A stretch of 64,000 bases of DNA. Origin: Dactylonectria macrodidyma (lineage: Eukaryota > Ascomycota > Sordariomycetes > Hypocreales > Nectriaceae). Location of the stretch: assembly GCA_020744425.1 (NCBI GenBank), contig JAGMUV010000005.1, forward strand, positions 992,001-1,056,000, written 5' to 3'. Positions 1 to 12,380 of the stretch are shown piece after piece. A program made the translations under genes and the position numbers. The notes below the pieces were generated by a model that worked only from the letters and a program-made list of their open reading frames with translations, made no database searches and was not told where the DNA came from. Position 1 is the stretch's first letter. Each line of letters begins with the position of its first letter.

Positions 1-2692
1 AGGGACGATGGTCGCCGACGAGGGCGTTCAGGCGATGGTGACGGGCTCAGTTGACGTTGAGTAAAGCTGACGGGCTCTGGCGATGGTGATGGTGGAGGAG
101 AAGGAAGGGAGAGTTTAGTAGTGGGCGGGGAGCGAGATTTCAGGTGGTTTGCGATGACGGAATGCGACGGAGCAGACGTAAACCGAGCGATCTCTGAGAG
201 TTAGGCGCTGTAGGTACTCTAAGTACTGGGTACGGGTACACGCAGCAGGGCCTTGAATTGGGCCCAGCGGGCCTCAGACTAGCGATCTAGGGAGCGAGCA
301 GCCGAATCAAGGGCGTGTCCGGCGGGCTACTGGTTGAGGCTTGCGCTAAGGCAAGGGTATGCTGAAAAATGTGGTGCTGAATGTGCGAAAAGGGACAGAG
401 ATGGACAGAGAGGGACAGAAAGGGAGGTTCCTGCAAGGCAAGGAGATGTCTCAGATGGGTAATGATATTAGGCCAGCCCCCAGACAGAATTAAAACCGTG
501 TCAAAAAAAAAAAAAGAAAGTGACAGATGTATGGAGGTGCAAAGAAAGAAAAAGAATGCAAAGGTAGCAGAATATCTAGGTAACCAGCACTCCGTACAAA
601 CAGTGCCCAAGGTCCCTACCTAACCTAAGAAAGAGGCTGCATCCTTCATGGAATGGGCAAAATTCAATCCAATGTTATCCACTTCCCCCGACGCCTCAGG
701 CAGCCTCATTGCTTGCTTGCAAGGTTACGGGCTACTAGCTGCGGCCCATTAGCGGAAGGGACTGGAAGGGACAGCTTTTTTGCGGTGGTGGCGACGGCAC
801 AGGTGAGCTTCGCGACGCCTGGTTGGTGGAAGCAAATAGATGACGGATAGAGCAAAAATGGCTGAGACTACTGGCAATAGCAGCAGTGCCACAGGAGAAA
901 GCTGCAGCTGATTGCTACCTCATTCGTACCTTACTCAGGAGTACAGATGTACATATTGTCATGATTGCCAAAGCTCAAACTCAACCCTCAAAGCAAGCAT
1001 CAACCTAAACAAAGATCCAACATTCAATGGCCGGGCAATGCCTGCGAAAAGTACCTAATTTGGTAACTTATTACCATCGGACTGAGCGCGGAGCAAATGC
1101 CCACTCTGCCTGTGATACAACCTCCACCTTGACGCCACCCTAACGCCAGCCCGCCACAAGCACACACTCAACGCACGGAACGGGTCGTTTTGTTTCAGAG
1201 AAACAGACAGAAGAGGGCAGGAAAAGGAAAATCTTGCCTGATTCAAAAATGAAAAAGAAACAAAATGCGTTCGAATCTGCAGCTAGCAAGGGAATTTCAA
1301 TGGTCTATTCGTGAACATGTGTAAGTGGATCCGAGCCCATACCAGTTCCAGGCCAGGATGGGCGCGAACTAGGCACTCCTAGCCGTGTTAGCTCAAAGCC
1401 TGCCGTCCATTTGGGGATTACGGGAGCTCCTTTTAGATGGGGTTGGTGGACGTGGGAGCATCAGGAGCCCAAGACGTAGCAATGGGCAAGTTCTTCGTAC
1501 ATCGGTAGTCTCGTTGTAGTGTCAAGGCATGGACCAGCATCAACAAGTGCCGACGGTGTGTTGTCAAGAATCCATCCTAGACCAGGCTGTTCTATTTCCA
1601 TGACCCGTCTCCTTCTAGCCGAGTCCAACTCTACAATACAAGCGTAACAGGTGAATAGACGCCTCTGGTTTCACTACCGGTGCTCCCCGATGATGCCCCG
1701 ACACAAGAAGTCGTGCATCCAGATCAACCCAAACAGCAGACTGGTTCGTCCGCACCCACCTGCGTACTGTGCTCCACCACTGCAGGCTCGGGTCCAGGAG
1801 GAGCCCCTCAAAACGGAATTCGTCGAATCGAATCAGAGATCTGCAGCCAAACCGAGCCGGGGACGACCTCCAGCATCCTCGTCGGTTCGGCGCGGATGCC
1901 TCTGTTCCCGATCGCCTGTTGCCACTTGATGAGTGAGCCTCCTCCGGCTTCGGGGCGAAATATGTACGGTAGTAGACAACAAGAAACATCGCCCTGCCAT
2001 TAGGAGCTCATGTTTCGCAACTACGTATTCGTACTGATGTCAGCGCTTGTCCCAAAAATAGCAACTTGCTCAACTGATTGATAAGGAAATTCTCCGTTCC
2101 GATCCCGGTTCACCTTGGCTTCCCATCTGAGCTCATCTCCGTTCCAGCATTGACTACGATGACCCCCATAGCTACTACGACAAAGAAATATATGTATGTT
2201 AAAATTCATGAAGTTCAAATTGTTAAAGAAGTGTCGAGTATGGATCAATTAGCACTATGAATAGTTCCATCTCGCAAGAAAATCTCATCCATCCCACTTC
2301 TCTTGTCTCCGTGTAAGCCGCGCGGATTGGCAACCCGACCCGATCCGGGCGCAGCTACGGGCAGGTTGCATCCGAATCGAACCACTACCACCAACAACAT
2401 CCCGACATCTCTCTTCTCCCCTAGCCTATGTATGTCATCACCATATTTCCATTCCCTGTATGCCACCCATGATTTCACCCTCCAGATTGCCCTGCTCCGC
2501 TCGTGCCCCCGCCCCCCAGGATTACACTAGTGTAGGGTAGGTTCGCCTGCCTGCTTTGCTATCCCATTGCTTCTTTTCTTCCCGCACCATTCGCCTCGCA
2601 GCTCTGCAAGCTGCCGCATTGATGAAATTGGTTCTCATAAAAAACACTTCATATGTTGCACCAGTGATTTTGTCCACTGCAGCAAATTGCGT
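1..2692. other. Gene-poor left end, no gene assigned
   Basis: No reading frame here has a recognisable protein or convincing spliced structure; the longest open frames (about 60-125 codons) overlap on both strands and are low in complexity. There is a run of 13 A at 503-515. On the minus strand one frame is open from about position 202 to the left window edge. It is rich in Ser, Pro and Arg, has no ATG, and could be part of an exon that continues outside the window, but it is too short to support a call. Confidence 0.5.
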
Positions 2693-4627
2693 CTAGTTGT
2701 CCCGACCCAGCAACTGTTGAACCAGCCCGCGTGAGTTCAACTTCAGTCGGATGCTGCGAACCCTCTTCTCACGTTCATTGACGAGAGGCCGGTTTTCAAG
2801 ATGATCCCACCCTCTTTTGAGAGCGCCGACAGGAGAAGTCAAAGACGGCCCAACAGAGCTCATGTTCGTATCCACCTTTCCATCAGTTGGCCTTTTCTGC
2901 ATCGTTGAGGCATTGCCATCGGGTTCTGTTGGTGTGAAGGAGACGGAAGCCTCCTGGAGTTTGGTAACTGGAGGGCTGGGGTAGGTTGTTACCTGCAGCT
3001 CCTCACATTGTGGTAGCGGCTTCTCTTCAGATAGGTCGATGCTCATCTCGCCCGACTCGGTGTTGTTGCCCAAGTTGACATAATTGGACGTAGCAGGACA
3101 CTGGACACTCAATTCCTGGGAGAAGTTCTCGCCAGTAGGCACAGCCTGAGGAAGGTCATCCAAGTCCATTTCAACTGAAGGGGTTCGCATTCTTTTAGGG
3201 ACCATCTTGTCGTCATTCGCCTCCCATCCGCGATCTTTGTACTTTTCAACCATCCACCAGGGTAGCGGGACAAAGCTCGCAGGCCGCTGTTGCATGGTTT
3301 TCTCTTCGAATGCAACCGGGGCCGGGAAGATACAGTGGCCGGAAGTTCTCCGTACAACGTCAAGATCGGGCCAGGTGACCATTTGCAAGCCGCCGAGGTT
3401 GTTGTAGAGCTCGCCACCGGCGCCGCGCTCGTCAAGATTGGGGGAATAGAAGATGGACATTCCAGTTCCAGCGAGTGATCGAAGAATGCCATCGCAAGTG
3501 TACCTCCGATCACGAACGCCAAGTTCATCGAAGACCACCGTACCAAGAAAGTCCATCATGCGATCAACTCCTAGTTCTTGAGCCGCGCGCAGAGGTTGCT
3601 CTACCCAAGGATCGAGTATCCAGTCGGCGTGTTTCTGTTCAAAGGCAGTCAAGCCAATCCGATACGCACTGTCAACCTTGGCCGTTTTACCGCTGAAGGC
3701 GGTACTGATGTAAGAGTGCCCAACTCCGACCATGCTTCGCAAGTTGAGGAAGAGGAGGAATACGCCGAGATAGCCGGATTCCCACATTCCCGGCGCAGCA
3801 GTGACCGGTAAGGCAAAGAGACCAAAATTGTAAGGCAAGCCTGCCAGGGCGAGATGCTCTCTCCAGGCTAAACCCGCGGCCTTCAGGCGCTTGGTGCGAC
3901 CCTCCTCCAGCGTGTCGTAAACAAGTAGATGGCCAAGTTTTCGATCCCAGACGAAAGCGGCCCAGTGCTTCGGGAAACGTATCATACCAGCGTACATGCG
4001 CTTGTTGTACGTGGCCTTCTTCCACTCATCCTTTGAAGCGTATCCCATCATCGTTTTGCAGTCGACTCTTTCCGCGTTCTCAAGGAGAAGCTCCAAAGAT
4101 CCCTCCTTGCCGTGTTCTGGGTTATTATATATTTCAGTGTCGAAAATGTTGATCTCCGAGGGTGCCGTCTCAAGATATTGAGTGATTCCGTGCGAAAGAA
4201 TGATCAAAAGAGAGCTCAATCCAGGACCGGGAGGTGACCTGCGGGCTTGGAGATTTTTGAAGAGGTCCCAGAGACTGATGCAATGATCAATCCAACTCTT
4301 TATGCCAACCTTGCCGTTACTGGAGAGGCTGAACTGTTTGTTGGGCCTGACAGGCTTGATGAGTTTTTTGAGTTTCTTGTTTGTGCATTTGGTATCAATT
4401 CGAAGCGGATGTGTAGAGTCCCAATGAGACCAGTCGTCACGAGGTTGAAATTGTGCAGGCTGCTGGTTGACGCTGTGGTTCCAGGGCAAAGTTGCACTCT
4501 CGTCGGAAAAGGCAAACATGCCCGTGCCGCCCTCTTGAAGAAATGGGATCTCAAAGTACATCATCGTTTTGTTCGGGACGATGTAGAACTCCGCCTTCTC
4601 GGGCGGGCTTTTCGTGAGCTTGGACAT
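2693..4627 (-). CDS. Hypothetical protein with Ulp1-like (C48) fold, catalytic Cys apparently lost
   Basis: A single uninterrupted frame of 644 codons starting at an ATG at 4627. Residues about 185-300 resemble the catalytic core of Ulp1/SENP-type cysteine proteases: a KHW segment (His221), a hydrophobic strand ending in VYDT (Asp238), and a segment GMWESGYLGVFLLF (280-293) placed where the family has its Gln ... Asp-Cys-Gly-Val-Phe active site. His and Asp are present, but the Cys position is Leu287 and the preceding Asp is Tyr, so the protein should not be an active protease if the alignment is right. The C-terminal third (from about residue 460) is polar and looks disordered, with basic clusters such as KRMR and REKRVR that could act in nuclear localisation. 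Related Ulp1-like domains are common in fungal lineage-specific and transposon-associated genes. The fold assignment rests on motif spacing only. Confidence 0.6.
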   Translation of the reverse strand: MSKLTKSPPEKAEFYIVPNKTMMYFEIPFLQEGGTGMFAFSDESATLPWNHSVNQQPAQFQPRDDWSHWDSTHPLRIDTKCTNKKLKKLIKPVRPNKQFSLSSNGKVGIKSWIDHCISLWDLFKNLQARRSPPGPGLSSLLIILSHGITQYLETAPSEINIFDTEIYNNPEHGKEGSLELLLENAERVDCKTMMGYASKDEWKKATYNKRMYAGMIRFPKHWAAFVWDRKLGHLLVYDTLEEGRTKRLKAAGLAWREHLALAGLPYNFGLFALPVTAAPGMWESGYLGVFLLFLNLRSMVGVGHSYISTAFSGKTAKVDSAYRIGLTAFEQKHADWILDPWVEQPLRAAQELGVDRMMDFLGTVVFDELGVRDRRYTCDGILRSLAGTGMSIFYSPNLDERGAGGELYNNLGGLQMVTWPDLDVVRRTSGHCIFPAPVAFEEKTMQQRPASFVPLPWWMVEKYKDRGWEANDDKMVPKRMRTPSVEMDLDDLPQAVPTGENFSQELSVQCPATSNYVNLGNNTESGEMSIDLSEEKPLPQCEELQVTTYPSPPVTKLQEASVSFTPTEPDGNASTMQKRPTDGKVDTNMSSVGPSLTSPVGALKRGWDHLENRPLVNEREKRVRSIRLKLNSRGLVQQLLGRDN

Positions 4628-6043
4628 GCCGGGAGCTGGGAGTACTTTGTTCGCTTTGCAAAATGAAGACCTGAGGCAGATAGAAGCGACTCCCTCAGGC
4701 CAAAATGCGTCAGTAAGGAGCGCGAAGTATCGAGTATGAGTGTCTCTGAGATGCCCTGACTAAAGACATGTAGTTGCTTGAGTGTGTTTTTGTCAATGAA
4801 GCTAGAGATGTTTCGCTTCCTCGCCAGAGGGATCGGGGCTGCGCATTTGGCTTCGGCAGAGGAAGCGAGGAGGTGAAAGGAATCTCCTATTATGTGTGAT
4901 TGTTGATGAAGAGGGAGAGAATGTAAAGGATCTCACACCTAAAAAACAATCGGGCTTGTATCATTTTGTCAAGTTTGGCTTTGAATCACAGCTGAGTGTT
5001 GACTTCTTCTCCATCCCATTACGCCTTCCATCTTCCACACTGCTACTTTGCACCCAAATCTCGTTATCACAGCCACTCAGAATTTTACCCATTCAATCCT
5101 TTCATTCGTGACTGCTTCATAGGTAGAAACCTTGGACGCCACCTTAAAAGTTGCTGAGTCTTCAGAGCCAATCCTAGCTCATGAATGTTATCTAAGCCTG
5201 CAACTGGAGTTTTCTGATGCCAGTGTATTTTCGTTTCACTCCTACATAGAGTGACCGTACCCCTACTGCGTCTGTGACGTTTCTTGGACTGCATTTTGGT
5301 ATTTTAGTTTTTTTTCCGTCTTTACCATTATGTCTTATCTGAACTTGTGCCTCTCTCGACGGTAGTTGTGTTGGTGGAGGCGTAAGGTGGTTTTGCAACC
5401 ATCATTAGAATCATGTTAGCGCTATAAGAGCGGCCCGCGCCGCCCAAGCTAATGCGCTCAGCGGCTTCTCCGCTATTTGAATTTCTTCATCAGATCAGGG
5501 ATCTGTCCTGACCGCTTCAACTGTCCCACCTCGATGTAAAGCATTAACAACAACAGCTTCATCGCCGCTTGTGCATTTCAAATTCAACCACAAGGCAGAC
5601 TCAACATCATATCTCTCTACAAATCATAGAAAAAATGGCGTCACATGCTACCCTTCAAGGCAGCAGTGTGGCACCGACGACTGCCGCGCCTCATTCTCCT
5701 TGCCGCCCACATCATGCGCTCCCCAGTTTAGGCGCTCAGCGTAAGACAGGGATACTTCCCGACGAATCATCTACCACTGTTTCTTTGTTGGTTCTGCCTC
5801 TCTTGTAACATCCCCTGGGCATATCTGCACCACCACGAATCGCCACGGCCAAGGGTCGGGCCGCGGGTGCCATGTCTCTTTTGAACAAGGCGTGCCCGCC
5901 GTCCGGCTTCGCCTCGTGAGCAATGGCTCCGACCTTCTTATTCCATTTCCACCTTTCAAACCTCATGTATCTGTTCACTGGCATGAGTTTTGCATTTTTT
6001 CGTTGCTTGTTGTGACCACGAGACTCCCAGCAAGACGACCAAC
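4628..6043. other. Intergenic, divergent promoter region
   Basis: Shared upstream region of the minus-strand Ulp1-like gene and the plus-strand HeLo/ankyrin gene. Short frames on both strands have no recognisable product. I see no repeat or RNA gene. Confidence 0.5.
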
Positions 6044-8225
6044 ATGGAGGCTACCGCTGCTGGCATTGCCTTCGTCCAGATTTCGACCGATATCGTTAAG
6101 TACGTTGTCAAGGCCCGTCAACTATGGAAGGAAGTCAAGAATCTCCCGGACGAAATCAAGGACATGCTTTCGGAGCTGAATGTATTTGGGTCCATGTTCG
6201 AACACATAGGACACCAACTTAAAGCCGGCACCCCCTCCTTAACCCGCGACGATACCTCGATCAAATACAGCCTGGAACTCGCAACGCGCGCCTATGATGA
6301 CCTCAACGACATGATCAAGGACATGGAAAGGCAAATAGGTTCCAGAAAGGGCCTGAAACAGAAAGCCACAACGCTTAGAATGACAATGAAGAAGGACGTT
6401 CTGGAAAAGCACCAACAGAGGCTATCTAGGGCGATCAAGTCCCTGGAGTTGGCCATTGCGACGCATCAATAGTAAGATGGGTATTGAAGAGTTCATTGAG
6501 TATTGCTAACAAGAAAAGTGTATTGACGAGCCGGAGCCCCGAGGCGATTGCGAGACGAGTTACGACCGAGTTGATGCCATATTTTGCTCGGCAGGAGACC
6601 GCAAAACCTCAAGCGGATGAACATGAAAAAGACGACTTTCAAGATAAGAGACATGGAAGAAGCAGCACTTTAGCCTCTGGATCAAGAAAGTTGGTGGTCA
6701 ATAGAGCAAATTACGCGTCCTCTAAACTTGGCAAATTTGCATGGGCGTACTCACAAGGCACTGGCGCCTGGCAAGTCTACATCCAATGGCCTAGCTGGCT
6801 GTCCGAGTCTATCTACGAAATCGAATCTAATCCGACTTTCGGGGGATGGATGTACAACTTTCGAACCTACAATGTCGTACCAGACAACTCGGAAATCATT
6901 TCTCGTGTACACAAGGGAGACAGAGATGGCGTTCTCGAACTTTTCAGAACACGCAAGGCATCTCCGTTCGATAGGGACAAGGACGGAGCATCCTTATTAA
7001 TTGTGAGTCCCAACTCTCCCTTCATTGCAGAGAGAGGGCGTTGACTCGTTTGCAGTATGCGGCCAGGACAGGTCATTACGAGACTTGTAAACTGCTTCTC
7101 CGCATGGGGCTTGATAATGTCTTGAATGATACATCCGGGTATGAATGCACTGAAGCCAATCTTCGAGCAAGTTCTGACGCGAAACATAGCGGCGACGTAT
7201 TAATTGTGACTGTTAGGGAGACCGACGTTGCTGGGAGGCGTTCGCGGAAAGGCTCACAACCTGTGAGTGAGTTTAATCGCGTTGCGGAGCTGTTTAATGC
7301 ATATCTGGACGAAGAACCCGACTCTACCATGATATTGAGGCTCTTCAACTGCTGGAGTGAATTTGCGACAGACACTTGGATGAAATCCTTCCAGGAGAGG
7401 TTCCTCCCATCATTATACACTGGTCCGATTAGGTTACGCCTCGAGACCTTCCGACTCGCGTCATTCCACATCAGGTCAGCAACTGAACCTTTATGTTTTC
7501 TTTCGGAAACTTCAAGCGTGCTTCCTGGAGACGTTCAACAGTCGACACGTGAGCGATTGTCGCTTGTTCACTCAGCTGCTTTGGCGTTGGGTATACGATG
7601 GACCGATGAAGTACTGTTCCCCGGCAAGCATGTATTTCCTTTACCATATGTATACAACGATGACTGGAGCGAGCTAGTTCGAAAGGTAGCATCAGCGGCA
7701 GGACAGGAAGATCTCCATGCTGTCGAGACAGTCACACCTTGGGACGTTTATCAAGTTCCGGCTTGGAGGGGCACGCCTCTTGCTTCCGTCATCGGAGGGG
7801 CGCTGTGTTACCTCTCGCCGGACATATCGTTCGTCAAGTGGGATACTGTTTTCCAGGCGTCGATTCAGCGATGGGTCTTGGATCTGCAATCTACCGGGGT
7901 GGACTTGCGCGAATACGGGTGGCGGGAAGTTTTGGCTCTGAAAGGTGAGATGAGAGGAGCGCTCGATGCAGATGCGATCGAATCATCAAGGCATCAAGAA
8001 CGATATAAAATGGCAGATGAAATGAGACCCAATAGAGTACGCGAAGTAGGGTATGGATGGAGCGACAGCCACTGGGTACCGATTCGCCTGCTGGGTCTTG
8101 AGGTTGGGTCTCGCCCCGAAGATTGGCGTATTGAATGGGTACCAGAATTTGAGTGGATGGCAAAAGAGTTTTGGAAGCTGGTAGAAAAGGAGAGCATTGT
8201 TATGCCTGGATCATGGATTGAATGA
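6044..8225 (+). CDS. HeLo-like N-terminal domain protein with ankyrin segment
   Basis: Three exons: 6044-6471, 6519-7002 and 7056-8225, giving 693 aa. Intron 1 (47 bp, GTAAGA...GCTAAC...AG) joins phase 2 to give a Tyr codon; intron 2 (53 bp, GTGAGT...GCAG) joins in phase 0. The first ~145 residues are helical, beginning MEATAAGIAFVQ, and have the pattern of the 'fungal N-terminal domain of STAND proteins' (HeLo-like, PF17111 type) found on NOD-like receptors and related proteins. A basic linker follows. A short ankyrin-like unit spans the second splice junction (DGASLLI joined to YAARTGHYETCKLLL). The C-terminal ~390 residues are rich in Trp and acidic residues and match no family I can name. 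There is no Walker A/NACHT or NB-ARC module. By analogy such proteins take part in heterokaryon incompatibility or immune-like responses, but the role here is inferred. The start was chosen because it gives the standard N-terminus of the domain; an upstream in-frame codon at 5990 would add 18 unrelated residues. Confidence 0.75.
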
Positions 8226-8608
8226 TGTATAGGGTAGATAGGTGGTGACGGGAAGACGATTTCTAGGATAAGATATTGCTTGTGGCTATAGGTAAAGCCA
8301 AGTTGTTTGTTGTTTGGCCGGCTTGTTGTACGCGCCATTTGGCCCAACCTGGCTTGTGTGAGATGTAAGCCGACAGCGTCATGCGAGGGGAGCAACTACC
8401 CCGCCTGGATGCGGGGGGGGGGGAGCTCACTCCCGACTTGAACCTTCCCATACCTTACGTATTAACCTTACTGGACATAGCTCTCCAGCTTGATCATCCT
8501 TGGTGCCCAGAAAGCAGGAAGCGCTCAGTTTCAAATAAATCTAGGCTTCCGTATCATCCTCATCGCACACCTGACCATCTGCTCACCCTCACCTCCCGCT
8601 TCACCAAC
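8226..8608. other. Short intergenic region with poly-G run
   Basis: This is the 3' end of the HeLo/ankyrin gene and the promoter of the MEMO-family gene. It contains a run of 11 G at 8413-8423, a possible slippage or assembly-error point. Confidence 0.5.
8413..8423 (+). repeat. Poly-G homopolymer
   Basis: Eleven consecutive G in the leader region of the MEMO-family gene. Confidence 0.9.
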
Positions 8609-9682
8609 ATGACGACTCGACCCGCAGGCAAGGCTGGCCCTTGGGTGGACAGGAGGAACAAGGAAGAGGTGAATGGCTGGTACATTGAGGACTCTGAGGA
8701 TTTGCAGCAACAGCTCAGTGGGTTCCTGGCAGCCGTCCCTGATAGTCTCGATGGAGTTTCACTGCCCATTCCTGGGGCTCGGATCGTCATCGCACCGTGA
8801 GTTCACTTGCTTCGAGGCTGCCAAATTTGTATCCTCCTCACCCTAACAATGCTCTCTGCCAGGCATGCAGGCTACAAATACTCTGGCGCATGCGCAGCCT
8901 GGGCATACAAAGCCCTCGACCTCAGCCGAGCGAAGCGTGTCTTCATCTTGGGCCCCTCCCATACGTACTATCTTCAAGGCTGTGCGGCAACGACATTTGA
9001 CAAGTATGCGACGCCCTTTGGCGACCTGACTGTGGACCGAGAGACGGCACAAGAAATCAAGGACGCAGCGGATATGGATGACGTGCCCGTGAGGTACGAG
9101 AAGAATGAACACTCCCTCGAGATGCACACGCCATATCTCTACTACCGAATCCAACAGACCTTCGCATCGCCAGCCGAGTACCCCAAGATTGTGCCCTTGC
9201 TCATCGGCTCTAACAAGGGGAGCGAGGAGAAAGCCTTTGGCGAAATACTTTTGCCGTATTTAAAGGACCCAGAAAATGCCTTCATCATCAGCTCGGACTT
9301 CTGTCACTGGGGTGACTATTTTAACTACATGGTGCACTCCCCGACCAACAGCCCGGCCGATCTCAAGAACATCCGCGAATGGGATCCGAAACCGCGGGGC
9401 CCGCCGATTCACGAAACCATTCGAGTGGTTGATGAGTCCGCTATGGATGCTGTCAAGAGCGGCAGCCATGATGCGTTCCTAGCCAGTCTTAAGCAGACGC
9501 GGAATACAGTTTGTGGACGACACCCGATTGGGGTCATGATGGCAGCGTTGGAGCTGCTTCGTAGGGAACCTGGTTTTGAGGACAAGGGGCGATTCAATGT
9601 CATACAGTACGACCGAAGTAAGTTGGTGGAGCTGCCAAGTGACTCCAGCGTCAGCTATGTGTCTGCATACGCCGTGGCTTGA
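8609..9682 (+). CDS. MEMO1 family protein
   Basis: Two exons, 8609-8796 and 8863-9682, giving 335 aa. The 66-bp intron (GTGAGT ... CCCTAAC ... CAG) interrupts the motif IAP/HAGYKYSGACAA, which is restored exactly by splicing in phase 2 and is the signature of the MEMO (mediator of ErbB2-driven cell motility) family. MEMO proteins share the fold of extradiol dioxygenases; the conserved metal-site residues are visible as His64 (APHAGY), His96 (GPSHTYY) and Cys280 (NTVCGRHPIG). The SSDFCHWGDYF block is also typical. Length agrees with the family (about 300-340 aa). In animals and yeast MEMO has been linked to cytoskeletal signalling, invasive growth and copper/redox chemistry; the role in this fungus is not known. 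The frame is open upstream of the chosen ATG, but the family normally starts close to it. Confidence 0.93.
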
Positions 9683-12380
9683 ACAATCGTGATGGAACCG
9701 AGCAATCGGGTGAGATTCGTCAGTGTCAGCAGCTGGAGTGTGTTAGCAGAGTGGGAGCCTACATGCGCAGGCAAGAGTTCGGGAAACATATGAAGATGCT
9801 GAGAGGACAATGACGAAAAGAGGCTTGAAAGGCTATCAGATTAGGAGAGTATGGTTTTCTTCTCGAAATCGAAGCACTTTAGATGTGTCTTGAAGCGAAA
9901 TCCGGGTCTAAAGCCGCGTTTCGGCGTCATACCAAACGCTGTAGGATTCATTCATCAATGGGCGGTCAGCATTACAAGGCCAATAATGGGGTCGACTGGA
10001 TGTGGAGCGTCAGCTTATGGACATGGAGTACGGCTGAAGTTGTCTTGGCGAAGGAGTCTGGACGGCTCATTGCTCCATCTCAGGTGAGGGACTACGTGTA
10101 TCTCATCTTAGGAAAGTTGGATGGTTATTATTTGAGATAATTATAGGAAGACTTTGATATTTCTCCGACGACGGGCTGTCTAGGGACGGCACTGGTTGTA
10201 GGAGCCCCGTTGACGATCACATCAAAACAAGGATTTGGGAGACCCTTCTGAGACGCCAATTTTGGAACCTGGCGACAGGTCCCACTGGCGAATCCAACTG
10301 TGACCCCATGCCCAAAGGCCACTTCCCACTAGCCCCACGCGGCGAAGCTTGTTGTTCGAGACCCTGGCAATATGTGTGCATAGTGAAGAGAGTGAGAGTG
10401 GACTGCTTTTCCAGCCGCTTCATCAGCTGGTGGTGGTGTTGCCGCGGCTGACGCTGTGCAGCAAGCAGTCAGACGGAGTTGAGAGAGAAAGGAGCCACAC
10501 GATTAATTATTTAGTTGCTTTGCTTGTCTACTTTGGAGCCTGGAGGTGGGAAAGCTGTGCGAGTGAGCGGAGTAGCGCGTATCCGAGGCCATCTTTTGTG
10601 GCTCTGCACCGGACTTGAGGCGCTTGTCAGCCTACATGACTCTATTGAAGTTCCGAGGCGCAGCCAGCCTTGAAGGATGGAGCATGTTTTTTTTCTCCTG
10701 GTGGTGATCTTGGTGTGGGTTGAATACGGATGATGCAAGCTTGCCACTGGGTGCATCACACAGAATGGGCGATCTTTGTCCTGTTCGTCTGAACGAACGT
10801 GTCTCAATCGGCCAAAAAGGCAAACGAATGTGATTTGACTCGCTCATTTCATTGGCACTCGGGGCAGCCAACATGTAACGAAGTGAGGGAGAGCACTGAC
10901 CCAACAAGGTCCAAGACCAGACAACAATGTGAAACAGTGGAGACCAACCTCCGTCATTGGACCCTTTTCAGTGTTGAAGGCCCCAGAGAGCCAAGGATCC
11001 AGCCCTCTTTGCGGCTTTGCGACTGGACAAGCCCCTAGGCTACCTCAAGTCAGCCCCGGCGGCGCCCTGTAGCTTTCCGTGGCTTCAGTGGCTGCAGAGT
11101 AGCCGGGGGCTAGCATCGATGAGCTGGCGCCTCATGATGGGGTCTTTCTGGTCTGTCTCTCTCTGCCTTGAGCTTGACGAGCGAGAAGCTGGGTTGGAGC
11201 TGGATTGTTAGAGCTGGGTTTGGTCTGCTGATGCTAACCACACACATCTCGGACCGCCTAGACCTCCTTCCCCCCAGCTGGCCCCCAATTCTTTGTCGCA
11301 TCGCTGAGGGGCTCGCCCGCCGAGGTGTAGCAGAACAGTCTCGTCTTCACCGCGCTCCGTCCATCCAAAGTACCTACCGTATTCCCATGCGAATAATCAA
11401 AAGAGTCCTGCATTTTTTTTTTTGGCTCTATTCTCGCTAGGGGTCATTGGACAGCGATCCATGCATTCCTTCCAGGGGACGAGCCAGTGCGGGCAGGGGG
11501 CTTGGGTGGGCTAGTTGGCTAAGGTAGAGTGGGTGCTTGATTGCTGATCTGGGACGAGAAATAGGGTTGGGGGTTTGCGAGATTGCGAGTCGCCAGGGCG
11601 GTTGGGCGAATGAATCGATCCATGATGCTGCTTTTTTAGCGACGGCGACGCAGACGGCGACCTGGGACGGGAAAACCTGAACCTGGGTCTAAGCAGGGGC
11701 GGCCACACTGCAGATGGGCGGAGGGCTGGGGAGGGGGTACATGTGCGGTACGGATGATCTGTCGGGGGGTCACTAGGGGTTGTTTACTGGATTGCCCGCT
11801 GGAGCTGGCGTCGAAACAGGCACGAAAGGGTAGCATCGTAGCGGACCCGCGCTGTAACGCCCAGCCAAACTCCCTGCCGACCATGCTGTCGCGAACCAGT
11901 GAAACTGCCCGCCCCGCGGTACCTGCAGCCTGCCCGCAGGTACCTCGCTCGTACTCAGCCGCCAACTCGGCCCCCAGCCCGACCCAGTGGCAGCGCCTCC
12001 AACTCAGTTTGGGCCACACACTAGCTCTTACTTCTTCCCGCTGGCTCAGGCTCTCTCTCGCCCTCTCTCTCACGCTTTCACGCTTTCACGCTTGCTCACT
12101 CCGTCCTATTCCTTATTCATCGCTTTCCTTCAAATCTCCTCCTGGCCCGCCTCGACGCTCGCTTCCCTCTCTCCCGTAAACTTCTCTTTGCTGTGCGACG
12201 AGAACTTCACCTGGCGAGAATTCCCTCCGACCCGAGACGACGATTCTAAACTCCCTGCGGACATCACAATTCGAGTCTGGCGCCTAGCTGAATACGAGAT
12301 CGAAGGATTCCTACCAAACGTCGGACCACGACCGCATCACCGACTCTTTCCCGAGCATCACCCCCAATTAATTGCCCATC
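9683..12380. other. Long upstream region of the syntaxin gene
   Basis: No supported gene. The last ~350 bp are C/T-rich, as in strong promoters and leaders of filamentous fungi, and include a three-copy 8-bp repeat (CACGCTTT) at 12071-12094. Open frames here are short and overlap on opposite strands. Confidence 0.5.

Noticed and set aside
1..204. Ser/Pro/Arg-rich frame open to the left edge on the minus strand
   Set aside because: No ATG and only about 67 codons. It could be part of an exon outside the window, but low complexity makes it unsafe to call.
9851..10140. Plus-strand frames of about 80 codons downstream of the MEMO gene
   Set aside because: Two overlapping frames, no homology cues, and biased by local Trp/Ser codons.
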